64,000 nt of DNA from Liolophura sinensis (lineage: Eukaryota; Mollusca; Polyplacophora; Chitonida; Chitonidae): positions 41,854,191-41,918,190 of the forward strand of contig NC_088302.1 in assembly GCF_032854445.1 (NCBI RefSeq). Direction: 5' to 3'. The position numbers and the translations under genes are program-made. The notes below the pieces were generated by a model that did not search any database, was not told the DNA's origin, and worked only from the letters and a program-made list of their open reading frames with translations. Positions 46,401 through 57,604 of the stretch are shown piece by piece; positions within the stretch are counted from its first letter, which is position 1; each line of letters opens with the position of its first letter.

Positions 46401-49400
46401 CTGCAGTATTTTGTAGTGTACATATTACAGGCCTATTCATGCAGTTTAGCTTTGGGTTGCATATGAAGCAGACCTTGTAAGAATATTTGCATGTTCCGAA
46501 TGAGGATGGGCATGTTTGAAAGCATATTTTTAGCTCAAAACTATTTGCTTAACTGATGAACCTACCACGAGGTGTTTGAAATCAGGAAGTCATACATGTA
46601 AAACCAGTTTTTCCATGAGAAGTACAAAGTGAAGTGGTCTGAGCCAAGGGGAGATAATATGCTTTTCTAAACATGCAGATTTTGACTGAGTCTCTTGAAA
46701 CAGAGAATTGAGATACTGTAATTCTTTGACCTTTTCGCATGTTTGCAAGGTGTTTATTCAAGTAAATTCTGAAGGCATTATCCTGTGTAGACTGATAAAA
46801 TCATACTTTTTGTGAAGCCCTGAAAATGGCATATCCAACCAAAGTAGTTTTGTTTCCAAACTCAAATTAAAATGTGCATAAATTACACAGAAAGTTGATC
46901 TTTCATATGCTAAATGATTGAGGAATTAAATTAAACAAATTTAAATCAGTTGCAGTGAATTATTATTTTGTGTTATCTAATGCCTTGCATTAGAGTATTA
47001 CAATACTTTTATCGGTGGGCATGCTTACACAGTATGTTTTCCTTGTTACATACTCTGCTTCTTTTTTTTTGTCAGACAAAGGTATCAAAGCTGAGTAGCC
47101 GTGATGAGGTCACCCTCTCTGCAGACTTTAATATACCTCAAGAAGTGCCCAGCCCACCTTTGACTCGACCAAGCAACAAGCTCAGGAGGTTTATTCCAAC
47201 GGACGAGCAGGAATTATGTATGTTTCATAAATCAACTATTAAGTAATTCAGTAAAACTTGCTTACACAAGTTTGTGGAATAATAAGTTTATAGGAAAGTC
47301 AATTTGCTTTTAATTGATAATTGTTAATTGTTGTGATAACTTTATTGTTGTAATAAAAATTGTATTTTGTGACAGCTATTAAAGGGAAAGAGTGCTCAAA
47401 ATCGAAGGGTTCATCACTAGATGGACCAAACAATGCATAAAAATACTTTCATTTATTTTTTTTTAGATTTTTTTGATGAGAGTTAAAGGTATTCAGACGT
47501 TTCAGTTCTAAGGTGGCCTTTATGGACCTTACTACTAGTGTTGAGGAATTCTGAGGCCACAGGAAGTTTTTCCAACTTTAAACAGGACATTGAATGTTGG
47601 AATAGCTCTGTTTGTCATTGAGTAAAAGATTACTGAAATAGTTTTCTCAAAAATTTCTTCACACTGATGAACATAAGGGAATAAAATGTTCATGTGAAAA
47701 ATGAGTGAGTGAGTGAGTGAGTGCTTGGGGTTTAACGTCGTACTTAACAATTTTTCAGTCATATGACGACGAAGGAATCCTTAGGGTGCATGCACGTGTA
47801 ATGTGCCTCCTTGTTGCAGGACGGATTTCCACCGCTCTTTTATCTAGTGCTGCTTCACTGAGACGACTTACCGAAGGCAAGTAAGCCGCCCCGCCCGAGC
47901 CATTATACTGATACGGGTCAACCAGTCGTTGCACTATCCCCTTCATGCTGAACGCCAAGCGAGGAAGTTACAACTTCCTCTTTTAAAGTCTTAGGTGTGA
48001 CTCGATCAAGGATTGATCCTGGATCTACCGGTCCCGAAGCGGACGCTCTACCAACTGTGCTATCCAGGCCGGTCTGTGAAAAATGAAGACAAATAAGTAA
48101 TTTTTTGGGTGAACCTTCTTGTGAATTACAAACTTCCTTGTGCTGTGTAACTTGGTATAGTCTAAGTGTTAATTATCTGTGTGGATTTGTGTTACTTGTG
48201 CCTCTAAAGTAGTCATATCTTTATCTGTGTGGATTTGTGTCACTTGTGCCCTTAAAGTAGTCATATCTGTATCTGTGTAGATTTGTGTTACTTGTCCCTC
48301 TAAAGTAGTCATATCTGTATCTGTGTGGATCTGTGTTTTGTGTGCCTCTAAAGTAGTCATATCTGTATCTGTGTGGATTTGTGTTACTTGTGCCTCTAAA
48401 GTAGTCATATCTGTATCTGTGTAGGTTTGTGTTACTTGTGCCTCTAAAGTAGTCATATCTGTATCTGTGTGGATTTGTGTCGCTTGTGCCTCTAAAGTAG
48501 TCATATCTGTATCTGTGTGGATTTGTGTTACTTGTGCCTCTAAAGTAGTCATATCTGTATCTGTGTAAATCTGTGTTGTATCTGTGTGTTGTGGTATCTC
48601 TCTGTCCTTCTCTTCCCTCAGACTGCGAGGACTGTGGCCTGGATTACCTAGACGAGTGCCCGTTCCATGGCCCTCTTACCATTGTGAAGAACACAAAGGT
48701 AACACAATGGACCTGAACCTCCATGCACAAAGAATTTGTAGCTACCACTGATTGTAATCGTACAATTGAGTTTATATTTGATTGCAGAAAGGATATTTAA
48801 GGGGAATTGTGACTTTTTGAAGTTATCATATGCTAAATTTGACTTATGCCTAGCTTGATCTGTGTAAATGGTTTTACAAATAACTTTTTATTGCTTTGAT
48901 TCTCAATAGAGTTCTATGTCAGCAGCTAACAACAACACCATGAGAAAAAATTCTTGTAACAACTTTTTGATCCTGATGTTTTTATGATTTGATTTTCAAG
49001 ACTGTATGACCTTGTAAATATGTCTTGAGCTTCTGGGATAGTCCACATTTGTCACAGATTAGATGATTTTTAAGTTTTATTTTATACCCCCCTCCAACTC
49101 TCACATTGAAAAAAACATTTGTTCTGGCCATAAAACAACAACTTAAATTGGTTTGGCCTAACATGTGTGATTGGTTCACCACAGGCTACCGCTGGAGGCC
49201 GTGAACATGCCTGGCATACCCTGCCTGCCTGTTTGTCTGTTTGGCCGTCCAAGATCCCTGGTGCTGGCCTGGGTGTATGGACGAATGAGCTGATCCACAA
49301 GAGAACAAGATTTGGACCGTATGAGGGAGACCTGATCACAGATTGGGACAGAGCTGAAGCCTCAGGGTATTGCTGGAAGGTGAACAGTTAGTTTTCCATG

Positions 49401-52400
49401 CAGATTAGTGTATTTTGTTACCTCTTGTAAATCTCGAACCTTTTCAACCACTAAAGCACTTTTGTCAGTGGAATTTATACATACAGTTATTTATATGATG
49501 CAAAAGTGAGTTGTTTTTGGCATTAAAGAGGCAAGCGTCATAAAACCATGCAAATTATTTCTCTACACTCAATAGTTCTCTCAGAATGTTTCAAAATATT
49601 GGTTGCAGAGGATTTTGCATTAGAAATTAGCTGCTTATCTGTGTGGATTCGTTCATGTGATGAACAACATATCCATATCTTTACTTTTCTGAAAAAAAAA
49701 ACAGTTAGAGAAATGTAATTTTAGCTTTCAGCACAACTAATATCTGTCCTAAAACTAAGATTTACTGTAATTCTCCAACGTTTTCACTTGTTTGCAAGCT
49801 GTTTTTTTCAAGCATATTCTGAAGGCATTATTCTGTGGTGACTGATAAAATAATACTTCTTGCGAAGATCTGAAAGTGGCAAGTCCAACCAATGTAGTTT
49901 TGTCCCCAAAATCAAATTAAAAATGTGCATTAAGTGCACTGGAAGTGTTTCATATGTGAAATTCAGGAGTTAGAGTATTACAGTATATTGAAGTTTAATG
50001 AGAGGAATTATTTTCCCCATTTTCAGATTGGCCGAGGAGATCTGTTTGTTGATGCTAAGAATCAGGAAACCTCAAACTGGCTGCGCTACGTCAATTGCTG
50101 TCGGAGTGTGACAGAGCAGAACTTGATAGCGTACCAGTACAGGGGCCAGATCTATTACCGAACCATCGTGGATGTGCCCCCAGATACAGAGCTCCTTGTG
50201 TGGTATGGGAACGATTATGGACGAGAACTGGGAGTCAAGCAAGGTACCAATCAGAGGACCCTAATTCCTCAACCTTTTCGGGCATGAAAGAGCAACTTTC
50301 AGTGCAATTTACGCATATTTTTGATTTGATTTTTGAGACAAAACTTCATTGGTTGGACTGCCCAGTTTCAGCGCTTTACAAAAAGTACAACTTTATCACT
50401 CAACATGGAAAAATTCTTTCAGAATATGATTGAATAAACACCTTGCAAACATGCGAAAAGGTTGAAGAATTACAGTAATGTCTGTGTGCAATGTCATTAT
50501 TTCCTAGCCTTTACACATAATATTTGTGAAGTTCATGCAATGAAATGATTCTAATTTGGCCATCAGAATGTTAAATATGTCTCTCCAGGGAGAGAGAGGT
50601 GTCTCTAGGTGTCACTAGGTGTCTTTCCTGTAACACGCCAGTTTCAAGGCCAACAGTATACAGACATGGGGCCAGTTGCACAAAGTCAGAATTTAAAGGA
50701 GAAAAAAACTTAAAAACATGACACTATAGGCTGAAAAGAGCACATTTTTTTCTATCTGGTGGTGCCTGCTGCATCATTTTGCAATTTTTCCTCGCCATAC
50801 ACGTAAAGCCTGAAAACGGCAAAGCTGGCATAAATCGCTGAGTCCATCGCGTCCTCCATCTTTAACACCCTGTAATTTATGCTGAGGGTGTGTTGCCTCT
50901 CAGGCAATGAGAGTCGTTAAAACTGTCGGCTTGCTCGTGTAAACCTGGAACCGTTGTCCAATATTCTGGTTTCCCAATCGTCAAGCGGAAAACAAACTGT
51001 ACTTTTCACTACCTTCTGGGAAGAAGAGTTCCACCAGAAATGTATGAACTGCACTTCGGCGGTTCCGACAGCAATTCTTCTAACACAGAAGACTTCAGGG
51101 CTAGTTCTTAGGCTAAATGGAGTCGCCCACAGCAGATTTTGGCGCTGGCTTTGTTTATAATTTATCAGCTTGAGGTACATATTAGAATTTTTTTATGGCA
51201 TGCACCTGCGAGGAATTGCATACTCTTTTCAATGGTATTTGATTGATATTTAAATTTTCTTCTCCTTTAAAGTTCTCAGTTTTCGGTACTGGAAGTTGAA
51301 ATTTTGATAAGGTGTATAAAAACTTTAATTTCTAAAGCCAAACACTAAGCTTTAAGATCACTTTTTAAATTTTGACTTAAGTCAGAAAGGACTGAATAGG
51401 GTGCAGCACTAGGCGCTTCACAGTTCCACAATATCGCATGCATCTTCTCAAATCAGAAATGGAAATGGAGGTTCATGTGGAAATGTACTAATATGTTTTT
51501 GTTTATGTTTTTCTTAGAGCAAATGTACAACAGTTTCTTTTATCCCCATAAAAGGAAGAGTACGTCTCCTGACCCTGTATATCATGATGCGCTTTGGGAA
51601 TCAGACAGTGAAAAGAGAACATGGAGAAAATGTCCTGAGGTGTGGAAAGATGCTTTCATAAGCGCAAAGTCTGCGAGAAAAATGAAAGATGAGAGAAACC
51701 TTCGAGTCAAAGAACAAGGCTCTTTTTCACCTGTTACACAAGGGGGAGGTGACCCTGAGCAGGGTGATACTGCCAAAGATCACAGACTTTTCTCCAGGTC
51801 TAACAGTAACGTGTTAAAAGGATCTAACTGCAGCCCAGCATCAGTGGATCAGATAACAGCTGCAGACAATGTTACTATGAATTCACAGCCCAAAGTGAGT
51901 TGTTCAAAGAGGACTAGGGATCTGGATACGTCTCAGTCTCTTGTACAAAGAGTTGAGAATTCTCCTTGTCCAGTAAGTGAACAGGGTTTCAAGCCAGAAT
52001 CATGTAAAGAGTATCAGAGCTTTCAGGGGAAACATTCATACCTCTTGAGGGTAAAATCCAAGGTGCCATCTTTGTCTCCAGAGCATTTAGTAAAGACACA
52101 TGGTGAAAAGCCAGAATCATGTGAAGAGAGTAAAAACTCTCATAGGTTGTGTCGGACTGCAGAACAATTGAAAAGGACTCGAGGAGCAAAACCAGAGTCA
52201 TGTAAAGAGGACCGAAGTGGTCATTCAAAGCAAGGGAAACAAAGCTGTCAATTTCACTTTCACCCCACACAATTTTATTCAGATAAGGCTTGCTCTGTGC
52301 AGAAAGACTCATGTAATCAGTTGGCAAAAGAACATTGCAAATTGTCTGTCTCCACAGAAAGCAAGCTAAGGACTAGCTCACGGAAGAAAAACCCCTGTGC

Positions 52401-54117
52401 TCAGTTATCCAGAAACCCTGACGAATTGTCTGTGTTCACAGAAAACAAGGTCAGATCCTACTCAGAGAAGAAATACTCCTGTGCTCAGTTGCCGAAAGAG
52501 CCCTTCGATTCGCCAATGTCCGCAGAAGACAATCTCAGAACTCGATCAGGGAAGATATACTCCTGTGCTCAGTTGAAAAGGAAGCCCCATCAAAACTTCA
52601 TGCAAACTTGCTCAAGAAAGAAAGATTCCTGTGTCCAGTTGACAGAAAAGCCCAGTGTGTCATCTCTGTCCTCAGAAAGTGCCATCAAAACTTGCCTGAA
52701 GAACAAAGCCTCTGAAGGACATGAACATAAGAATGCTTTGTCTGAAAGCTTATGCTGGAGGCAGAGAAATGAATGTGTTCCCTGTATTGTGTTATTGGAA
52801 TGTCTAAAGATGAAGCCGATCTCAATATCAGCCAAACCTGAAATGGATTGTCCATTAGACAGTTGCTCCAGTCAAAAATCAGCAGAGAAGAGGGCTGGAA
52901 ATGTTCAAAGATCAGATGGTGATGTAACCAGTAAGATGTGTTTGTGCGAGGACAAGAAGGTACATCCCAAAACACTTGAGGGCATACATTCCTTGACAGA
53001 CAGAGAAGTGCAGGGGAAATCCCCATGCAATGAAGACAGGCTGGAAGAAGCAATGCAGAGTATCAGGAATTCTAGACAGTTTACGAAAATGAAAAATCCC
53101 AACTGCAAAGGAAACAAAGTGTGTCAAGAAGAGAAAACCTCCATTCAGAAATCTCTTCAGGCATCAGACAATGAGTTTAGTGATGAAATTCCTGCAGCTA
53201 TTCAGGATGAACCAAAAAGTAGCCACATAACTTCCGTAAAGATCATTGTTGAATCAAGCACGGATGATAATGGTGAGGCACAAACAGAAAGAGAGAAGAT
53301 AGAGGAAGAACTGCAAGCTGTTAATGAAGTTTTGCCTTTGGACGATAAGGACATGGTAAGTCTAAGTGATGATACAGCTAATCATGTTTATACTGCCAAC
53401 AGTAGAGGTCTAGACTGCCAAAGAGGAACATGCTCTGATATCAATGGGATCAGTTCTGATAATATAAGAGATTTCAGTCACAGAAATGGAGAAGATAGTG
53501 GTCAGTTAGGCCAACCATTCCGGTCAGAGGATATATGGGTTTTCTACTCTTCTCTAAATCTGGACTGTGGGTTTGAAATCAACAGTGGAGATTGCAACCG
53601 GGAAATGTGTGATATATTGACAAAGAAGCAGTGCCAAGAGAAAAGACAGAAATGCTATCAAATTAGAACTGGTTGTGATTTTTATGAAAGTGAATTGTAT
53701 ACAAGCTTTGATGAGGATTTTAGTGAACTGCAGATGGGTTGTGATTCTAGATCTGAGTGCACTGAATCACAGGGAAATTGTCATTTCACAGATAGAGTTA
53801 CAGATCATCCTGTTGACAGCAAAAATGAAAATTATGCTGATGAGCAAATGGAAGACTCATGTCTCGACAGATATAAATGCTATCAAGACCACTCTACTAG
53901 AATAAGTAATGAGTGTAGCTCTGATTGTCAAATGGAAAACTGGTGTCTCTGCGATCTTAGATGTTGTTGGGAAAAGTTCGGGCCATGTGTTTCTAGTGAC
54001 CACAAGAGCCAGAATGACCTTGCTCAAGGTCACCACCCACTGTGGCAGATATACTCTGAACTAAATACTGACATTCGCGCCAACATTAGCAATCTTCAAA
54101 AACAGCTAATTTATTGA
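43450..54117 (+). CDS. PRDM9: PRDM9 (Meisetz) orthologue: KRAB-SSXRD-SET methyltransferase with eroded zinc-finger array; 5' end missing
   Basis: Eight exons join in frame to 1197 codons plus TGA: 43450-43612, 44934-45092, 46327-46367, 47076-47217, 48622-48698, 49185-49379, 50027-50243, 51518-54117. PRDM9 is the nuclear germline methyltransferase that marks H3K4 and H3K36 and, through its zinc fingers, places recombination hotspots in many vertebrates. The KRAB-like part reads DLAAFFSITNLRRFSALERK ending in GLLVERPDFM, close to PRDM9's own KRAB. The SSXRD-like DPEWTPSMELYEVP is in exon 2. YCEDCGLDYLDECPFHGP is the pre-SET zinc knuckle. The SET core shows IPGAGLGVWTN, FGPYEGD, NWLRYVNC, QIYYRT and LLVWYGNDYGRELG, so the family's catalytic tyrosines are kept. 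The last exon (866 residues) lacks intact C2H2 fingers. Its middle is a degenerate 28-residue repeat array and its end is acidic and cysteine-rich. No initiator Met is found in the first exon listed, so more 5' exons exist. Confidence 0.92.
44010..44600. repeat. Minisatellite, ~59-60-base unit, in PRDM9 intron
   Basis: About ten units contain tcggtgtgtgcgtgcacaat, agtccccagtagtagactac and aaacacctgtgctatagac. It lies between the KRAB-like and SSXRD-like exons. Confidence 0.88.
46708..46890. repeat. Dispersed repeat / MITE arm, copy 1
   Basis: The sequence (actgtaattctttgaccttt, tcgcatgtttgcaaggtgtt, ttctgaaggcattatcctgt) is closely repeated at 49760-49935 and its end sequence forms the inverted arms of 50258-50478. 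It is intronic in PRDM9. Confidence 0.65.
47702..48076 (-). repeat. SINE family B, full length, in PRDM9 intron
   Basis: On the minus strand it starts with the tRNA-like head ggcctggatagcacagttgg and tagagcgtccgcttcggg (A box), then a B-box-like ggatcaatcc. It runs through cgcttggcgttcagcatgaa and ends at the (GTGA)n tail, seen on the plus strand as gtgagtgagtgagtgagtgc. It is tRNA-derived and non-coding. The 67- and 75-residue frames over it are shadows. Confidence 0.87.
48173..48560. repeat. 48-base minisatellite in PRDM9 intron
   Basis: Eight units contain gtcatatctgtatctgtgtg, gatttgtgttacttgtgcct and ctaaagta. Because 48 is a multiple of three the minus strand is open for 127 residues as a 16-residue repeat (MTTLEAQVTQIHTDTD), but it lies antisense inside an intron with no other support. 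Confidence 0.9.
49185..50243 (+). other. PRDM9: PRDM9 SET (PR) domain exons
   Basis: Two exons (49185-49379 and 50027-50243, residues about 195-331 of the reconstructed protein) carry the whole SET domain. The S-adenosylmethionine/lysine-channel motifs are IPGAGLGVWTN, RYVNC, NLIAYQYRGQIYYRT and ELLVWYGNDYGRELG. The tyrosines of FGPYEG, IYYRT and VWYG correspond to those shown to matter in mammalian PRDM9. No stop or frameshift is present, so activity is plausible. Confidence 0.88.
49760..49935. repeat. Dispersed repeat / MITE arm, copy 2
   Basis: The sequence ttactgtaattctccaacgt, ttctgaaggcattattctgt and gcaagtccaaccaatgtagt matches 46708-46890 over its whole length. It lies in the intron between the two SET exons. 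Confidence 0.65.
50258..50478. mobile_element. MITE of the same family, with inverted ends
   Basis: The left end ctaattcctcaaccttttcg (about 50260) and the right end, read on the minus strand as actgtaattcttcaaccttt then tcgcatgtttgcaaggtg, are inverted relatives. The element is about 220 bases and overlaps the intron start just after SET exon 2. Confidence 0.5.
50692..51274. mobile_element. Possible MITE in last PRDM9 intron
   Basis: The start tttaaaggagaaaaaaactt and the reverse complement of the end (tttaaaggagaagaaaattt) match, with aaaagag blocks inside both arms. The G+C-richer centre reads as an 87-residue minus frame that I do not recognise. Confidence 0.45.
51984..52715 (+). other. 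PRDM9: Vestigial C2H2 zinc-finger array of PRDM9
   Basis: Residues about 487-730 contain finger-like linkers: GFKPESCKE, HLVKTHGEKPESCEES and QLKRTRGAKPESCKED, which align with HLRTHTGEKPYKCEEC. Then come units beginning DSCNQLAKE, NPCAQLSRN, YSCAQLPKE and YSCAQLKRK whose cysteine codons lie at 52312, 52396, 52480 and 52564, exactly 84 bases apart, and a further unit DSCVQLTEK at 52630. In each, the first finger cysteine remains, the second is leucine, and the two histidines are replaced (for example KLRTSSRKK for HLRTHTGEK). The frame stays open. It cannot bind zinc in the normal way. Confidence 0.7.
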
Positions 54118-55264
54118 CAAATATTTTGTAACCCTCGCAATATTTACCTCATATGTAAATTTGGATATTTATAGTTACAGCTGGGGTTAAGATGGACTGC
54201 CATGATCATATGTTACAGCATATCTTCTATTCTGTGTAGTAAAAAGCCAAGTGGATTTGATCATGCTGATATTAAGTTTTAGAGTAATGGTAAGATCTCA
54301 GAGTGTCTGTCATATCTTTATTAATTTTGGCTTGCTTTGTGTGTCACCTGTCCAAATGCTGAGTGAATTTACCACTGATGAGCATTCATCTGTCAGGTGT
54401 ACAGGTAATTAACTCCTCAGCATGTGCCTTTTGCACCACCTGTGACTTTTTCCACCAAACCCCACTATCAACTTGGCCCCAAAACCCTGGCCTAATCTTC
54501 ATGTTTAACATGCTCTATCCTCTAGATGTTTTTGAAGAATTGTAGGGATAAAATGAAGGCTTTAATATTGAGATATAGTTCTTCATTTGCATAGTTCCTA
54601 CTGAACATGTTTTTTTCTTTTCGGTTTCATGTACGTTATCAAATTTTACATATTTCATCAGTGAGATAGTAAAATCTTAGTGTGTTATAAAAAAAAAATT
54701 GTGGACATACTTTCCTTCTTAAGTTGCCTTTTTATGTAAGAAATTGATAAGAAATGCACTGAAATTAGAATTGTGTGAAGGCTCCCTTGTTCCAGTGCCA
54801 AATGTACTTTGATGTGAATGGATTATTATCTTTTTCAAAAGTTTTATGGTTATTCTAATAACAAGTATAGGGTAAGGTTGGAAGGTAAGAAACTCAAAAT
54901 ATTGCATTGGGGGAGGGAGACTTGGTTAGAGACATTGTTAGTTGTACTGATACACATGTATAGACCGTGTGAGTGAATGTGGTTGGTGCTTGTGGCTGGT
55001 GTACAAAGCACATTATGCCAAACTTAACCACCCCTACTCATGTCTGGGTTAATGGAATAACCCAGAATCCTGGATGGGGATTTATAATGTAAGTTTTTTG
55101 CAGGCGGAATTGCTATTTTAAATGTTTGTTGTGCTATGTAGCACCTGACAAGTCAAGGAATACTTTCCTGTTCCATAACACTGATATATGTTTCCTGTAA
55201 TACTTGTCAGTTGTTTTGACATCAAAAAATGCTTCGTGTTCATGCAGAAGATCTTGGATATTTG
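54118..55264. other. 3' flank of PRDM9, no gene recognised
   Basis: This is A+T-rich sequence, probably 3' UTR at its start. No canonical AATAAA close behind the stop stands out; the clearest one further down is at about 56765-56770. No zinc-finger exon is present here on either strand. Confidence 0.5.
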
Positions 55265-55890
55265 GAGGCTCAGTATAACAGAAAACTGGCTCAGTATGAC
55301 AGACAGTGTTCTCAGTATGACAGAACACTGGCTCAGTATGACAGAACAATGGCTCAGTATGACAGACAGTGTTCTCAGTATGACAGAACACTGGCTCAGT
55401 ATGACAGAACACTGGCTCAGTATGACAGGACACTGGCTCAGTATGACAGGACGCTGTTCTCAATGTGACAACGTTCTCAGTATGACAGACAGTGTTCTCT
55501 GTGTGACATACAGTGTTTTCAGTATGAGAGACAGTGTTCTCAGTATGACAGAACACTGGCTCAGTATGACAGAACGCTGGCTCAGTATGACAGGACACTG
55601 GCTCAGTATGACAGGACGCTGTTCTCAATGTGACAATGTTCTCAGTATGACAGACAGTATTCTCTGTGTGAGAGTGCTCTCAGTGTGACACAGTGTTTTC
55701 AGTATGAGAGACAGTGTTCTCAGTATGACAGAACACTGGCTCAGTATGACAGAACACTGGCTCAGTATGACAGGACACTGGCTCAGTATGACAGGACGCT
55801 GTTCTCAATGTGACAATGTTCTCAGTATGACAGACAGTGTTCTCTGTGTGAGAGTGTTCTCAGTGTGACATACAGTGTTTTCAGTATGAC
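55265..55890. repeat. 21-base minisatellite with higher-order repeats
   Basis: Units of the type cagtatgacagaacactggc, with variants cagtatgacagacagtgttc and caatgtgacaacgttct, fill the region. A composite block of about 190 bases is repeated two to three times (compare 55494-55640, 55690-55830). The minus strand reads CHTEP/CHTENTV repeats over 164 residues as a by-product. Confidence 0.9.
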
Positions 55891-57029
55891 AGTGTTCTCA
55901 GCAAAGTGAGCAGAAGTTGTTACACATTATCATATATTGTCAAAAGAAGTAACCTTCTATAATGAAGCATATGCATAATCTTTTTGAGAATGTGCTAGTT
56001 TATCTGCATTGTCAAACATTGATGCATGTGTAAGCCTGACTTTATTTCCAAATGTTTGGTTATTCTGAATTGAATTGTGGTTCCAGGCTACACAGGATTA
56101 AGTTACAAAGTCCTTTTTCCACAAACCTGCTGGTTATGTTCTGTTATAACATACTGTATATCTTCTGAAGTACTTCTGGAATTAATGCTTGTTAAAGTCG
56201 ACAAGACAACCTGCAGTTACACAAGGAGATATTTTGGGATCAGTGCTAGCCCAGAGCCAACTCTGACTTTTATACTAGCAAGAAAAGGTGGCCTGAACTA
56301 AGCCGTCTCTGATATACCAAATATTGAAGGCCTAAATTAGAATGGATCAATTTAGTCCACTGTTCTAGTCTGTGTAAAGGCAAAATGGCAATTGCCGACA
56401 CATATACGTGCTTAGTGACTGGTGGAAGTGCATTGCCCTGGACCCCCATCTTGTAGGTGAAGCAAAATGTAAAATTGTTGAATGCAGAAATCATTTCAAA
56501 CTCTAATTTCTTCAAAGTCTAATTTCTCCCATGATAAATTTCCCCATTTTGAACCTCCTTTTTTTCCTGCGTGGAGAATGTAATGGAATGGATTTCTAGT
56601 CTTACGTTTGACTTACACATGTAGCGGATCAGTGGCCGAGTGTATTGTACATGTATGAATTAACGAAAAGTTCAACAGTTATGTTTTTCTTCTTTCTTTT
56701 TTTAAAAATTTTTTACACATGTCTATATTTCTGTGATCACTCTGCATTTTGGTTTTGTTCTGCAGAATAAATTGCAGTTTTAGTTGAATTATTGACATAT
56801 GTCTTCTTGATTTGGATTTTGTTAGACAATTGCTGGCCTCATGCCTTGAATATTTATGCGCTTAGAGTAAAGCCTACTTCAAACCCAGAGGGCACATTAG
56901 CAGTTAGATCCATCAATCTGGGATCCGTTCCATTTGCTTCCCAGTTGCCACTGCATGAGGTAGTGGCGCCACTGCTATTGGCAGAATTGGTGGCATGTAT
57001 TGTAGCGCCATAACTCGTGATCTCTCGGA
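55891..57029. other. No gene recognised
   Basis: Non-repetitive A+T-rich sequence without credible exons. A possible AATAAA lies at about 56765-56770. Confidence 0.45.
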
Positions 57030-57595
57030 ACCACCTACCAATAGATCATTAATTACATCCGAAGGTGACCTTCCAGTATTCCCTACATGTACCAATAGAT
57101 CATTAATTACATCCAAATGTGACCTCCCAGTACCACCTCCAATAGATTTTTAATTACATCCAATTGTGACCTTTCACTACCATGTGCCAATAGATCGTTC
57201 AATACATCCAAATGTGACATCCCAGTACCACTTACCAATAGATTTTTAATTACACCCAAATGTGACCTCCCAGTACCACTTACCAATAAATGATTTATTA
57301 CATCCAAATGTGACCTTATTACCACCTCCCAACAGATCATTAATTATATCCAAAGGTGACCTCCTAGTACCACTTACCAACAGATCATCAATTGCATCCA
57401 AATGTGGCCTCTCACTACCATGTACCAATAGATCTTTCAATACATCCAAATGTGACCTCCCAGTACCACCTATCAAAAGATCATTGATTACCTCCAAATG
57501 TGACCTCCCAGTATCACCTACCAATAGATCATTAATTACATCCAAATATGACCTCCAAGTACCACTTATGTGTACCAATACATAATTACTTGCAT
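57030..57595. repeat. Minisatellite, ~48-51-base unit
   Basis: About eleven units contain accaatagatcattaattac, atccaaatgtgacctcccag and taccactt. Frames on both strands stay open because most units are multiples of three, giving a GTGRSHLDVINDLLV repeat on the minus strand. There is no splice or start context. Confidence 0.88.
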
Positions 57596-57604
57596 GCAAT
57601 TAAA

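Noticed and set aside
48169-48552. 127-residue minus-strand protein of 16-residue repeats
   Set aside because: It is antisense to a PRDM9 intron and open only because the 48-base unit is a multiple of three.
55134-55628. Minus-strand CHTEP repeats as a cysteine-histidine (zinc-finger-like) protein
   Set aside because: The spacing does not match C2H2 fingers, the sequence is a simple 21-base satellite, and no PRDM9 splice could reach it on that strand.
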